NCBI GenBank assembly: GCA_947095585.1
Contig: OX352765.1
Coordinates: 65,287,425 to 65,351,424, forward strand
Source of the DNA: Nephrocerus scutellatus
Lineage: Eukaryota; Arthropoda; Insecta; Diptera; Pipunculidae
Direction of reading: 5' to 3'
DNA: 64,000 nt
The stretch's first letter is position 1. Every line of letters begins with the position of its first letter. The notes beneath the pieces are model-generated. The model made no database searches. It was not told the DNA's origin and saw only the letters and a list, made by a program, of their open reading frames with translations. Below, piece by piece: positions 33,661-46,570 of the stretch. Made by a program: the position numbers and the translations under genes.

Positions 33661-36331
33661 TTGGAAAGTGCAGTGAACATTAAATCCTATGGTTCCCATG
33701 AGCTTAAAGAAGAGCTTGGACGGCGAGGTCTAAGTACTGCGGGATATAAGCAAGAGTTATTTCTCCGATTGCAACAAGTCGTTAAACAGCAGATTCAATA
33801 ATCGCAGAAACAAAGCCAAGAACGGAAGAAGGAAATTTATCAGCAAAGTCAAGAGCTTAATACCAAATTTGATAAACAAAATCAGAAGCTGGAATCACTT
33901 AGAGGTGAAATGAGTGAAAATCAAGAAGAAGTAAAATTACTCGAGACGAACGTGACAGGAAAGGTGAGTGGTCTTAAAGGAAAAATTAAGGAATTTGAGA
34001 CCCGGTTGGACAATCGTACCCTCAGAGAGAACACTCAACAAAGTACTGCCAGACTCATTCCCGAATTTCTAGTAACCAGAAAGGAATTTTGAAGCCACCT
34101 GCGTTCGATGGCGAAACAGCTTTTGAGAATTTCAAAGTCCAGTTTACAGCTGCTGTACAACAGAAGGGATGGAGTGCGGAAGAACAGCTTAATTCTCTGA
34201 TCCTAGCGTTAAGGGGCAAGGCAGCAGACGTATTGCAAATGATTCCAAATGCTGAGATGAGTTCCGGAAGAATATTGAAAGAGTTGGACTTACGTTATGG
34301 ACAGTCTCACACCCAGGAGCTAAGCAAAATACAGCTCCAGATGAAGAAACAGCAGCGAGGAGAACGGCTTCAAGAATTAGAACGGGAAATAACTAAGCTA
34401 GCACGACAAGCCTATTGTGAGGTTCCGGCTGGTATCTTGGACGGATTGGCAGTGGATGCGTTCATCAATGCTATTCGAGATAAACAGTTGAAGCTTTATT
34501 TTAGGACAACACCCAGAGGAAAGTCAATGAATGAAGATTTGGCATCGTCTTTGGAAAGCAGCTAGAGTCAGTTTGTCTACTGAATTGGTTAGATTGCGCA
34601 AGCTGGAAACAGAGGACATTACACAAATAAAAGCCCTTATTAAAGAGGAAATCCGAAAAACAAAAACTGGAAGCCCTCAGAACGACGGAAACCCAACAAC
34701 TAGTTCCCTTCCAAAATGCTTTAGATGTCAGAAAACTGGACATTTTATCCGCGACTGCAAAGAACCAAGACCAACACAAACTACAATACAGCCAGTGAAT
34801 CGTGTCAAGAGGCCTGAACATTTACGGCAGTTGGGCACATCACAGATGAATGAGGTGCAGCAGCCAGCTTACCTCGTAGCTGCAGACCAGGAAAACTAAG
34901 TTACACCAGCTTTACGGGGCGTAAGCTGGTGAAGAGGAGAGAGAGCCCCAAGGTCACAGTGAACATTTCCAAACTTGGAAAGGACAGCAACAGCTTGGTT
35001 GTTAGTGGTGAGTTAGAAGGAAAACCATGCACGTTTACCTTGGATACAGGAGCTTCCAGATCAGTTGTAAATCCCAAAGTGGTGTCTTAAGGCCAACTGG
35101 AAAAAGTAATTCGCTATAATTTGTGGACAGCGACAGGTGAAGCCGCAGCAATTAAAGGAGAGTGCTCCTGTAGTGTCATGTTTGGAAGAATACAGTTTTC
35201 TCATCCGTTTATTGTTGCCAGCATCACAGATGAATGCATATTGGGCTTGGATTTCATGACAGAGCACGAGACGTCCCTTGATATAAAGAACCACGTGTTA
35301 ATATGGCGTAATGTGGAAGTACGTCTTCAAATAAATGACAACCAGAGTGGTGGGCTAAAATACATTACTGAAGAAAAAGTGGAGATACCACCGATGTGCG
35401 AGAAAATCATTTATGGCAAGGTGAACGGTGATCTTGGGGACAGTAAACTAGGAATGGTGGAGCCAACCAACAACGGATTGCTATGCGGAAGAACTCTTGT
35501 TTAACTCCAGCCTAAGATACCAGTGAGAATAATGAACGTTAGCCCGTCCCCGAAGGTAATAAGAGAAGGAACAGTCATTGGCAAGACTCAGGGAGTAAGC
35601 TGCATCGCAAACTGCCAAGACGATAACAACTAGATAAGCAACAAGAAGCAGAAACGCTGGTTAAGAAAATGGAACGGGATGGAATCATAGAGAAGTCCAA
35701 AAGCCCATGGAGCTCACCTGTGGTACTTGTTCAAAAGAAAGATGGTTCCACGAGATTTTGTGTAGACTATCGGAAACTAAACGATTTTACCAAAAAGAAT
35801 AGTTATTCATTACCACGTATAGACGAGACGTTGGACACCTTATCGGGAGCCAGAATCTTCAGTACATTGGATCTGAAAAGCGGATATTGGCAGGTATCAG
35901 TTCATGACAACGACAAGGAGAAGGCAAAATTTACTGCGGGAAATGGCTTGTATTAATTTTCTCTTCGAGCGGTTGATGGAACATGTTTTGCGAGGCCTTA
36001 GCTGGAAGACTAGTCTAATCTATTTGGATGACATCATTGTTTTTGGTCGCACATTAAATGAGCACGTGAATAATCTTTGACAAGTTCTGGAAACCATAAA
36101 AGCAGCAGGATTAAAGTTGAGTCCGCCGAAATGTAGCCTTTTCAAAAATGAAGTGAACTATTTGGGCCACATTGTAATCCATTGTAAACCAAAAGTTCCA
36201 ATGGTCTAGGGAGCACCAAAAATCATTTGACTTGTTAAAGGGAAAGCTGAGTAGTTCTCCAATTCTGGCATATCCACACGCAGGAGAACTCTTCTGAACA
36301 CTGACGCGAGCAATGCGGGAATAGGAGCGGT
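33661..36331 (+). pseudogene. gag-pol: Element B gag-pol remnant, copy 4
   Basis: The gag ATG has become TTG at 33661. The SAP-coding segment, TAA near 33799, coiled coil 33910-34092, capsid 34089-34565, CCHC 34531-34899, protease region 34940-35504 (stop after the DTGAS block) and RT 35669-35956 follow. A deletion near 36177 fuses RT to RNase H, and the copy ends at the common B/copia junction near 36331. Confidence 0.85.
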
Positions 36332-39300
36332 GGATCACTGGGTGTTGCAACTGGATTAGAATTTGCCATACCAAATCGACCAATCACTTCTGATATATAC
36401 GATTTTTGATCAATATAAATCCCATTATTCTCGTACGTAAAATGTAAACCAATACATGAAGTCGCAATGCCCATGTCTTTCATTTTAAATGCATTGCATA
36501 ACGCGTCTTTCAATTTGTTCAAAGTGACTTGATTTTTCCAAAAAATCAGGAAGTCATCAACATAGATCGTAATGATCAAAGACAGATCATCATTAAAGAA
36601 CACACATGGATCATTTATTGATTTCTTTAAGCCGTGTAACTTTAACATCTTTGTTAATTTCTCGTTCCATACTCGTCCACTTTGTTTAAGACCATATATC
36701 GCCATATTTAACTTACAGACTTTATTTGTTCAATCGTGAAAACCTTCCGGTTGAACCATATATATGTCTTCTTTTAGATCGCCCTGCAAAAATGCTGTAA
36801 TTGCATCCATCTGATCAATATTTAAACCATTTTTAGCAGCAAGTGCGATGACAAAACGAATCGATGAGTAACGTTCCACTGGTGAATTCACTTCTTCATA
36901 ATCGATAGAGCTGTGAGCAACCTTTTGCAACCAATCTTGCTTTAAATCAAGTAATGTTTCCAAAATCATTACGCTTGAGTTTAAAAACCCATTTTGACTT
37001 AATCGGTTTGCGATTTTTGGGCAAATCCACTAACTGTCAAGTCCCATTTTCGACCAACGAATTAACTTCTTCTTGCATGGCCGATTTCCATTGATCACAA
37101 TTTTCATTATTCAAAGCTTCATTATATGTTATCGGCTCATCTACTTGTGCAAGTAAGCCATAGGCGCCATATGTAATATATCCTTCACTGTTTGTTGTGG
37201 TGTAAAACTACCAATATCTTCATAGGTTTTTTCATTTGCGTCATCATATTTCGTTTCAATTGAAATTTCGGATGGAACCAATGTTTTTTTTAACTCATTC
37301 TCGATAGACTCACTAGACGATTCTGGAGGAGTACTGTTGGGAACGCTTTGTTCATTGTCCCTCACTTCATTTGATTCCTCCTTTAACTCTAAATCGACTG
37401 AATCTTCTGTTACAAGAACTTGATCAGAGCCATTTTCGTTTATAAACATAACATCTCGACTGATCTCAAGCTTCTTGCTGATCGGATTAACACAACGATA
37501 ACCTTTAGTACCTTCAGAAAATCCCACAAAAACCAATTTTTTTTTGACTTTTTATCCCACTTCCTCCGTTTTTGCTTTGGAATGTGCACCATAACTGGAC
37601 TGGACCAAAAATCTTCCGGAGTTTTTGTATTTAATGTGGCATTTGCTGATCTATTTAATGTATATGTTGCCATGTTAATAGCTTAAGCCCAGAACGAGAC
37701 ATCCAGCTTCGAATCAAACAACATACACTTAAGATTTTCCACCAATTTTCTATTTGTTCTTTCGGCGATGACTTTTTGCTCGGGAGTATACGCAATTGAT
37801 GTTTGATACCATTCATCTAAAAATATTTTTTGAACCTTTGATTGATGTACTCCGTGCCATTATCTGATCTTAATGCTTTGATGTATCTTCCCGTTTCTTT
37901 TTCAACTACTGCTTGAAACTCAATAAAGCGATCGAACACTTCAGACTGTTCTTTTAAAAAATGTACAAAAATCTTTCTTGAATGGTCATCTATAAAGGTA
38001 AGTATGAATTTAGCGCCACCGATTGATTTATTTTCCATTGGTCCTATTAAATCAGTATGAACTAAATCTAAAATGTTATTTGTGCGCGTCGTGCTATTAG
38101 TAAATGATTTTCAAGTTTGCTTACCTTCTTTGCAAATCTCACAATTTTTAATTTCAATTTCGTTTTTATCATTAAAATTGATGCCATTTACTAAACCATT
38201 TTTCATCTTACACATGTCCGCAAAGTTTATATGACCCAACTTTCTATGCCACAATAAACCACTCTTTGTCTGTGACATGGCTGCTAAACATTTAACTTGT
38301 TGTACCTGAAGTCGATATATACTATTATCTGATTTAATGTCACACACTTACTGTTTTAGTTTATTGATAATTCGACAGCCATTTTGATCAAATATGACTT
38401 CATTACCGTTTTTAACTATTTGTGCTACAGACAATAAGTTCGCAGATAAACCAGGAACGCACAAAACATTATTAAAATCTATCTCGAATTCGTTTACACG
38501 CATTTGTATTTTACCGACACCTTTAACTGGAACTTTGCTTGAATTTGCCGAAGTAATTTGTGTAATTTCGGATGATTTTATTTCGGTGAACAAATTTTCA
38601 AATGGTGACATATGCTGTGATGCTCCACTATCTATGTACCACTCACTTTCATGGCACCGTTTTGAAAAATATGCTGCACTTATAACTTTAACGGAATCTT
38701 GAACCGTTGATGAAAATGTGACTCTTGCTTGTGAGCTTTGATTCTTATTATTTTTATTATATTGTGGCTGTGACTTATTCTCACTTTTCGGCGAACGGCA
38801 ATCTTTAGCCATATGCCCACGTTTGCCACAATTAAAACACTTGACTTTGATTTTTGACGATGATTATGATTTATTGTTGCTACCACTGTTTCCAAATAAC
38901 GCTGATCCTTGACCATCCGATTTCGAACCATAATCGCAATCAAGTAATTTCGATTTGATTGAATCTGCCGTTATTGTGGTGCCGCTGCTTTCAAGTCCCA
39001 TTATCATAGGAGCAAAATCATTCGGTAAACCAGCTAACAAAATGCTACCAAGCCATTCATCTGGCACAGAAAAACCTATACCGTTCAATTTATTCGCAGT
39101 TTCAAATGCTTGTGAAATATACTCGTTAATGGAATAACAACTACGCGAAAGACCATGATCCTCATATAAGTCTTTCAATTTCTTCTATGTTCCAGCCGCT
39201 GAGGTTGAATTTGCAACGTGTACGAACAAACTTGGAGAAATGCTTAATTCGATTCTGGCTTAAGCTTTCCTGTTCTTTGCTTCATCTGTTTTAGCATTTG

Positions 39301-39427
39301 TTCCAGTTTCAATACAATTAGTGTAATCATTCAATCCAAGTAAATTTTTAATTGAAAATTGCCATGTATGGTAATTCTCACTATCACGCAATTTTTCGAC
39401 GCCGTTCCAACCACCATCGTTCGCCAT
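36332..39427 (-). pseudogene. Copia-type gag-pol, copy 3 (3' truncated)
   Basis: Near identical to 28151-31286, with start codon at 39427. Frames: gag 39178-38864, knuckle/protease 38812-38348, zinc finger 38347-38111, integrase core 38038-37817, variable region 37536-37141, RT 36969-36730 and 36705-36235. A deletion near 39140 removes about 35 bases of gag relative to copy 2. Confidence 0.85.
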
Positions 39428-39701
39428 TTTGCAACTATATTTTAATTAATTTGGAATCGACGAACAATTCACCTTTTTTTTTTTTTTTAATTAATTTATC
39501 GCGACAAACACGAATTTTAATTAATTAATCGCGACTAACACGAATTTCAATTTATTTATCGCGACTAACACGAATTTCAATTTATTTATCGCGACTAACA
39601 CTAATTTCCAATAATTTCGACTTGTAACAAAGAAAACAATTTCAAACAAAATTTTTGCGTTTCTCTGGCCCCATAACCTGTTAAAAATATAAAGCTATAT
39701 A

Positions 39702-40967
39702 AAGGGTTATCCATTTCGCGGTTTCAAAAGTATAGGGCTGGAATTCGACATCTGTCAAACTAAGTTGTTAAAACAATTTTTTTTTTCAGTTGAAAGTCTG
39801 ACATTTACGAAAATGGATCGCTTAACTATCGCACAACGCTTGAAAATTGTAAAAACCTACTACAAAAATGGTGATTCTGCCACAGCCACATATCGTGCTT
39901 TAAGAGGAGATTATGGTTTACATAATCGTCCAACTACGCAAGCAATTGGCAAAATTGTGAAGAAATTAGAAGAGACTGGATCGGTTACAGATATTGTAAG
40001 GCCTGTGCATCATCGTTTCGCTCGTACCACCGAAAATATCGCTGTTGTAAGTGAAAGTGTTGCCGTAGACCCGAATGTGTCGATTCCTCGTCGTTCTCAG
40101 GAATTAGGATCTACACCTACATCCATATAAAATCCAGCTCACACAACAACTGAAGCCAGCTGACCATTCACAACGTCGTAGATACGTCGAATGGGTGCTT
40201 GAACAACAGGCGGTGGACGGCGATTTTTCGAACAAAATATTCTTCAGCGACGAAGCACATTTCTCACTCGGTGGGTATGTTAACAAACAAAATTGTCGTA
40301 TTTGGGGTTCTGAGAATCCCCAAGTAATTGAAGAGAGGCCATTTAATCCACAAAAAGTCACTGCTCTGTGCGCTCTTTGGTCCGGAGGTGTGATTGGACC
40401 TTACTTCTTCGAAAACGACGATGGAATGACTGTCACCGTCAATTCGGAGGTTTATGGTCATATGCTAACCGGCTTTTTTTTTTGCCTGCTATTGAAGAAT
40501 ACGACTTAGAAAATATGTGGTTTCAACAAGACGGTGCCACATGCCACACAACTCGAGCGAATATGGCTTTATTGCAAGAGACATTTCCTGGCCGCGTAAT
40601 TTCTCGTCGTGGCGATACCAACTGGCCACCAAGATCATGCGATTTGACACCGCTTGACTTTTTTTTGTGGGGCTACGCGAAAGACCGTGTTTATGCAGAT
40701 AAACCTTTAACTCTTGAGCACTTAAAAACCAATATTCGTCAAGTTATGGCTGAGATACCGCCCAATATGTGTGAAAAAGTGGTCAAAAATTACCTCAAAA
40801 GAATTGATGCTTGCAACAATTCGCGTGGTGGTCATTTAAATGATGTAGTGTTTCACACATAATGTCAACGTTCAAACTTTATAATAAAAAAGAAATATCA
40901 TGATAAAAAATATTTTATATGTGTTTTATTTACGTTTACTTTTGAAACCGCAAAATGGATAACCCTT
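39702..40967 (+). mobile_element. rosa/mariner DNA transposon, copy 2
   Basis: A 1266-bp copy of the element at 31586-32850, with the same inverted repeats and TA flanks in the same host position. Confidence 0.9.
39813..40862 (+). pseudogene. rosa-type transposase, copy 2 (frameshifted)
   Basis: The N-terminal part ends at 40130 after the same internal deletion as copy 1. The middle part with SDEAHFSLGG is at 40195-40509. The C-terminal 164 residues, open at 40368-40862, retain QQDGATCH and CDLTPLDFFLWGY. It is less damaged than copy 1 near 40660, where the T-run keeps the frame. Confidence 0.85.
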
Positions 40968-41213
40968 TATAATAAAGAACACGAGGACACGTCCGACTGG
41001 TTTGAAATCATATTAACAAGTAAGGTTTTATTTTAACTAGTAGTGTGTAAGATAATACAATATATACTGTGTTTGTGAATACAATTAACAATACAATAGA
41101 CTGAGTACAGTATTAGTGAATACAATTGACTGAGTAGAGTGTTTATGAATACAATAAACTAAGTGCTGACAATATTAAATTTATAAAAGACATCCATATA
41201 AATGTTTCCATAT

Positions 41214-41693
41214 TGTTACGAAAAGTAGTTAGTAGCGCATATAATAAAATTTGAATCCTAAGATAAATCCCAATGTAAATACTGCATACTAAAAAATGAG
41301 CACTTTCACGTTGCATACTTTTAGGCTCTAAGACTATTAGATTATTTGAAATTTGAAAAGTAACCGCCTGTAAGTTTAAATCATTGTGTATTGGTCAAAC
41401 AAGTAGTCAAACCGGTTTGTGCGGTTTGCCCGGTTTTTGTAAAAGAACATGATTGAACATTGTAGTTGTAAACGTTCTTGTAAAGTGATAAAGCTATAAC
41501 CTAAGAGAATTATTGTGAAGTACTATTATCATAAGTGTTTTTGTGTACTGTGAAAAGTAATCACCAAAATAAATTGTGAACATGTGTTAATTTTATTGTT
41601 GTTCATTAAAGTTGTTATTTGTAAATTAATTAACTTGCGTTGTGTTTTATTTGCGAATTCCTTTACGAACGCGAAAGTCTGAATTTCGTAACA
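41214..41693 (+). mobile_element. Element B 5' LTR, copy 5 (internally deleted)
   Basis: A 480-bp LTR with the same promoter deletion as copy 4. The primer site is at 41696-41713. Confidence 0.85.
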
Positions 41694-41777
41694 ATTGGTG
41701 TCAGAAGTGGGATTATGCAAATCGTGAGACAGTAAAATTTTACAAATCGTTGAACAATAAATAAATTAATAAATAAA

Positions 41778-44700
41778 TTGGAAAGTGCAGTGAACATTAA
41801 ATCCTATAGTTCCCATGAGCTTAAAGAAGAGCTTGGACGGCGAGGTCTAAGTACTGCGGGAAATAAGCAAGAGTTATTTCTCCGATTGCAACAAGTCGTT
41901 AAACAGCAGATTCAATAATCGCAGAAACAAAGCCAAGAACGGAAGAAGGAAATTTATCAGCAAAGTCAAGAGCTTAATACCAAATTTGATAAACAAAATC
42001 AGAAGCTGGAATCACTTAGAGGTGAAATGAGTGAAAATCAAGAAGAAGTAAAATTACTCGAGACGAACGTGACAGGAAAGGTGAGTGGTCTTAAAGGAAA
42101 AATTAAGGAATTTAAGACCCGGTTGGACAATCGTACCCTCAGAGAGAACACTCAACAAAGTACTGCCAGACTCATTCCCGAATTTCTAGTAACCAGAAAG
42201 GAATTTTGAAGCCACCTGCGTTCGATGGCGAAACAGCTTTTGAGAATTTCAAAGTCCAGTTTACAGCTGCTGTACAACAGAATGGATGGAGTGCGGAAGA
42301 ACAGCTTAATTCTCTGATCCTAGCATTAAGGGGCAAGGCAGCAGACGTATTGCAAATGATTCCAAATGCTGAGATGAGTTCCGGAAGAATATTGAAAGAG
42401 TTGGACTTACGTTATGGACAGTCTCACACCCAGGAGCTAAGCAAAATACAGCTCCAGATGAAGAAACAGCAGCGAGGAGAACGGCTTCAAGAATTTGAAC
42501 GGGAAATAACTAAGCTAGCACGACAAGCCTATTGTGTGGTTCCGGCTGGTATCTTGGACGGATTGGCAGTGGATGCGTTCATCAATGCTATTCGAGATAA
42601 ACAGTTGAAGCTTTATTTTAGGACAACACCCAGAGGAAAGTCAATGAATGAAGATTTGGCATCGGCTTTGGAAAGCAGCTAGAGTCAGATTGTCTACTGA
42701 ATTGGTTAGATTGCGCAAGCTGGAAATAGAGGACATTAACCAAATAAAAGCCCTTATTAAAGAGGAAATCCAAAAAACAAAAACTGGAAGCCCTCAGAAC
42801 GACGGAAACCCAACAACTAGTTCCCTTCCAAAATGCTTTAGATGTCAGAAAACTGGACATTTTATCCGCGACTGCAAAGAACCAAGACCAACACAAACTA
42901 CAATACAGCCAGTGAATCGAGTCAAGAGGCCTGAACATTTACGGCAGATAGGCGCATCACAGATGAATGAGGTGCAGCAGCCAGCTTACCTCGTAGCTGC
43001 AGACCAGGAAAACCAAGTTACAACAGTTTTACGGGGCGTAAGCTGGGGAAGAGGGGAGAGAGCCCCAAGGTCACAGTGAACATTTCCAAACTTGGAAAGG
43101 ATAGCAACAGCTTGGTTGTTAGTTGTGTGTTAGAAGGAAAACCATGCACGTTTACCTTGGATACAGGAGCTTCCAGATCAGTTGTAAATCCCAAAGTGGT
43201 GTCTAAAGGCCAAGTGGAAAAAGTAATTCGCTTTAATTTGAGGACAGCGACAGGTGAAGCCGCAGCAATTAAAGGAGAGTGCTCCTGTAGTGTCTTGTTT
43301 GGAAGAATACAGTTTTCCATCAGTTTATTGTTGCCAGCATTACAGATGAATGCATATTGGGCTTGGATTTCATGACAGAGCACGAGACGTCCCTTGATCT
43401 AAAGAACCACGTGTTAATATGGCGTAATGTGGAAGTACGTCTTCAAATAAATGAAAACCAGAGTGGTGGGCACGAGATTTTGTGTAGACTATCGGAAACT
43501 AAACGATTTTACCAAAAAGGATAGTTATTCATTACCACGTATAGACGAGACGTTGGACACCTTATCGGGAGCCAGAATCTTCAGTACATTGGATCTGAAA
43601 AGGGGATATTGGCAGGTATCAATTCATGACAACGACAAGGAGAAGACAAAATTTACTGCGGGAAATGGCTTGTATCAATTTTCTGTTCGAGCGGTTGATG
43701 GAACATATTTTGCGAGGCCTTAGCTGGAAGATTATTCTAATCTATTTGGATGACATCATTGTTTTTGGTCGCACATTTAATGAGCACGTGAATAATCTTC
43801 GAAAAGTTCTGCAAACCATAAAAGCAGCAGGATTGGCAGGAGTCCACCGAAATGTAGCCTTTTCAAAAATGAAGTGAATTATTTGGGTCACATTGTATCC
43901 AGTCAAGGAGTACGCACGGATCCCAAGAAGTTGGAAGCTGTTAACGAATGGCCGGTAGCAAAGAATTTACATGAGCTGCGAAGTTTTTTGGGGCTCTGCT
44001 CATACTATCAACGGTTTGTGCCTAACTTCGCAGATGTTGCACGAAGCTTTCATCGCCTTAATGAGAATAACCAAAAGTTCCAATGGTCTAGGGAGCACCA
44101 AAAATCGTTTGACTTGTTGAAGGGAAAGCTGTGTAGTTCTCCAATTCTGGCATATCCACAGGCAGGAGAACTCTTCTGGACACTGACGCGAGCAATGCGG
44201 GAATAGGAGCGGTTCTATCGCAAAATCAAGAAGGTACTACAGCCGTTCGCTTTCTAAGCCCGAGAAGAACTACCGCGTGACGCAAAGGGAATTGCTAGCT
44301 GTTGTCGATAGCGTCAAACACTTCCACAAGTACCTATATGGGCAAGAATTTCTTCTTCGAACTGACCATGCAGCCCTAAAGTGGGTAATGTACTTCAGGG
44401 AACTCGAAGGTCAAGTGGCTAGATGGATCGAACGACTCCCGGCATATTCAGAACAGAGCATCGGAAAGGAATGCTGCACAATAATGTTGACAGGTTATCC
44501 AGAAGACCTTGTGCAACCAAATGCAAACACTGTACAAGGCAAGAAAACAAGAAGCTCTGGAGTAGTTGCACAAATAAGACTACAAGTCGAAGATCGCTGA
44601 ACAAGAGAGCAGCTAAGGAAGGAACAAGTGCGCGATGATTCGATTCCTCCAATATTTCAATGGATGGAGCAAGGTGAAACACCGGAGTGGCACGAGATTG

Positions 44701-45904
44701 CAACAGCAAATCCTACCGTAAAAAGTTACTGAGCTCAATTGGAGTCATTGAGAGTGGAAGATGGACTACTGGTAAGGCAATGGGAATCGGCTGATGGTCA
44801 AAGCACAAAATCACAAATTATGCTACCAACGAATCGAGTCAAAAAAGTCCTGCAAGAATTACATAGTGGTACATCAGGAGCGCATTTGGGCGTTAATAAG
44901 ACGCTAGATAAAGTTAGGAATCGCTTCTATTGGGTCAATTGCCGCAGAGATGTGGAAGACTGGTGCCGAACGTGTGATACATGTGCCGCAAGCAAAAGAC
45001 CGCAACCAAAAACTAAGAGTTGGAGCACCATTTGAGCAGGTGGCAATGGACATAGCTGGTCCATTCCCAGAAACAAGAGATGGAAATCGCTATATACTCG
45101 TGCGCATTGATTACTTCAGTAAATGGGCAGAAGCGTATCCCATCGCAAACCAGGAAGCTAGCACGGTGGCTAAGGCATTCGTGGACAATTGGATCTGCAG
45201 ATTTGGAGTACCACTGAAATTACATCCGAACAAGGGCGGAGTTTTGAATCGCTAGTCTTTCAAGAGCTGTGCCAAGTACTCAACATCAAGAAAACGAGGA
45301 CTACTCCGTTACATCCACAGTCAGACGGAATGGTCGAAAGGTTCACCAGAACGCTGGAAGAGCATTTGCGAAAAGAAGTTAATGCCAACCAAGATGAATG
45401 GGATCGTTGTATACCGTTGTTTATGATGGGTTATCGTAGTGCTGTCCACAACACAACTAAAAACTCTCCAGCAATGATTGTATTTGGCAGAGAACTTCGT
45501 CTACCATGAGACATCAAATTTGGATCACCACCAGTAGAGCCGATAACAAAGGAGAACTACGTTAGTGATCTAAGGCAGAGGATGACCGTTGTTCATGCTT
45601 CAGTAAGGAGAAACATAGTGGATGCCAGCAACCGGATGAAAACTCGATATGACCTGCGAGCAAACTGTGGTGGATTTCAGGAAGGAGATTTGGTCTGGCT
45701 TTACAACAATCCAAGAGAAGAAAAGGTAAATCTCCAAAACTACAGCAGAGTTGGGAAGGACCATATAATATCATTAAGAGGATTAATGATGTCGTATATC
45801 GGATTCAACAAAGCTCCAGATGTAAAATGAAAGTTGTTCACATTGACAGATTGACAAGGTACAACAACAGAAGGAGTGCTGAATCTGTTCGGGACGAACA
45901 GAAT
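41778..45904 (+). pseudogene. gag-pol: Element B gag-pol, copy 5 (longest)
   Basis: The only B copy reaching integrase. TTG replaces the gag ATG (41778). Coiled coil 42027-42209, capsid 42206-42682, CCHC in 42648-43079, protease with LDTGASRSVV in 43076-43375. A ~390-base deletion near 43470 removes the start of RT. RT parts are at 43451-43723, 43626-43877 (YLDD near 43746) and 43874-44206, RNase H at 44207-44410. Integrase has a zinc finger in 44739-45035, core MDIAGPFPETRDG near 45047, and C-terminal part 45189-45830. The second catalytic Asp reads as Glu in SEQGRSFES. RT before integrase confirms gypsy type. Many shifts and stops make it inactive. Confidence 0.87.
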
Positions 45905-45918
45905 TAAGGTGGGGGTAA
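45905..45918 (+). other. Element B polypurine tract
   Basis: AAGGTGGGGGTAA immediately precedes the TGTTAC of the 3' LTR, as expected for the plus-strand primer. Confidence 0.7.
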
Positions 45919-46557
45919 TGTTACAAAAGTAGTTAGTAGCGCATATAATAGAATTAGAATTCTAAGATAAATCCCAATGTAAATACTGCGTACTAAAAAT
46001 AAGCACTTTCATGTTGCATACTTTTTGGCTCTAAGACTATTAGATTATTTGAAATTTGAAATGTAACCGCCTGCATGTTTGAATCATTGTGTACTGGCCA
46101 TCAAGTAGTCAAACCGGCTTGTGCGGTTTGCCCGGTTTTTGTAAAAGAACATGATTGAACATGTAGTCTATTTTTAGAAGATGACTCATTACATATAAGT
46201 ATCGTTAGTTGTGAATAAGGGAATAAGGGTACAATTTTCTGGTCTTTTCTCGATATTTCTTTCTAGCTTTTAATTGAGTATAAATAGGCGAAGTAAGATT
46301 ATTAGTTGTTTGGAATTTAACCAGTGCAGTTGTAAACGTTCTTGTAAAGTGATAAAGCTATAACCTAAGAGAATTATTGTGAAGTACTATTATCATAAGT
46401 GTTTTTGTGTACTGTGAAAAGTAATCACCAAAATAAATTGTGAACTTGTGTTAATTTTATTGTTGTTCATTAAAGTTGTTATTTATAAATTAATTAACTT
46501 GCGTTGTGTTTTATTTGCAAAATCCTTTACAAACGCATAAGCCTGAATTTCGTAACA
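45919..46557 (+). mobile_element. Element B 3' LTR
   Basis: A full-length LTR of about 639 bp with TATA region near 46280, ending CGTAACA. It is the only 3' LTR of B in the window and closes the array. Unlike the 5' LTR of the same copy (41214-41693) it has no promoter deletion, so the two LTRs did not come from one recent integration. ATAT follows. Confidence 0.88.
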
Positions 46558-46570
46558 ATATATTTCACAG

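Larger units (their letters stand above)
39679..41188 (-). mobile_element. Copia-type LTR, copy 5, interrupted by rosa
   Basis: Same structure as 31563-33071, including the rosa insertion at the same TA, so it is a duplicate rather than a second insertion. Confidence 0.78.

Noticed and set aside
46504..46570. Start of the MADF ORF at 46504
   Set aside because: These bases are the end of the B 3' LTR and an intron end; the exon starts at 46571 after the acceptor.
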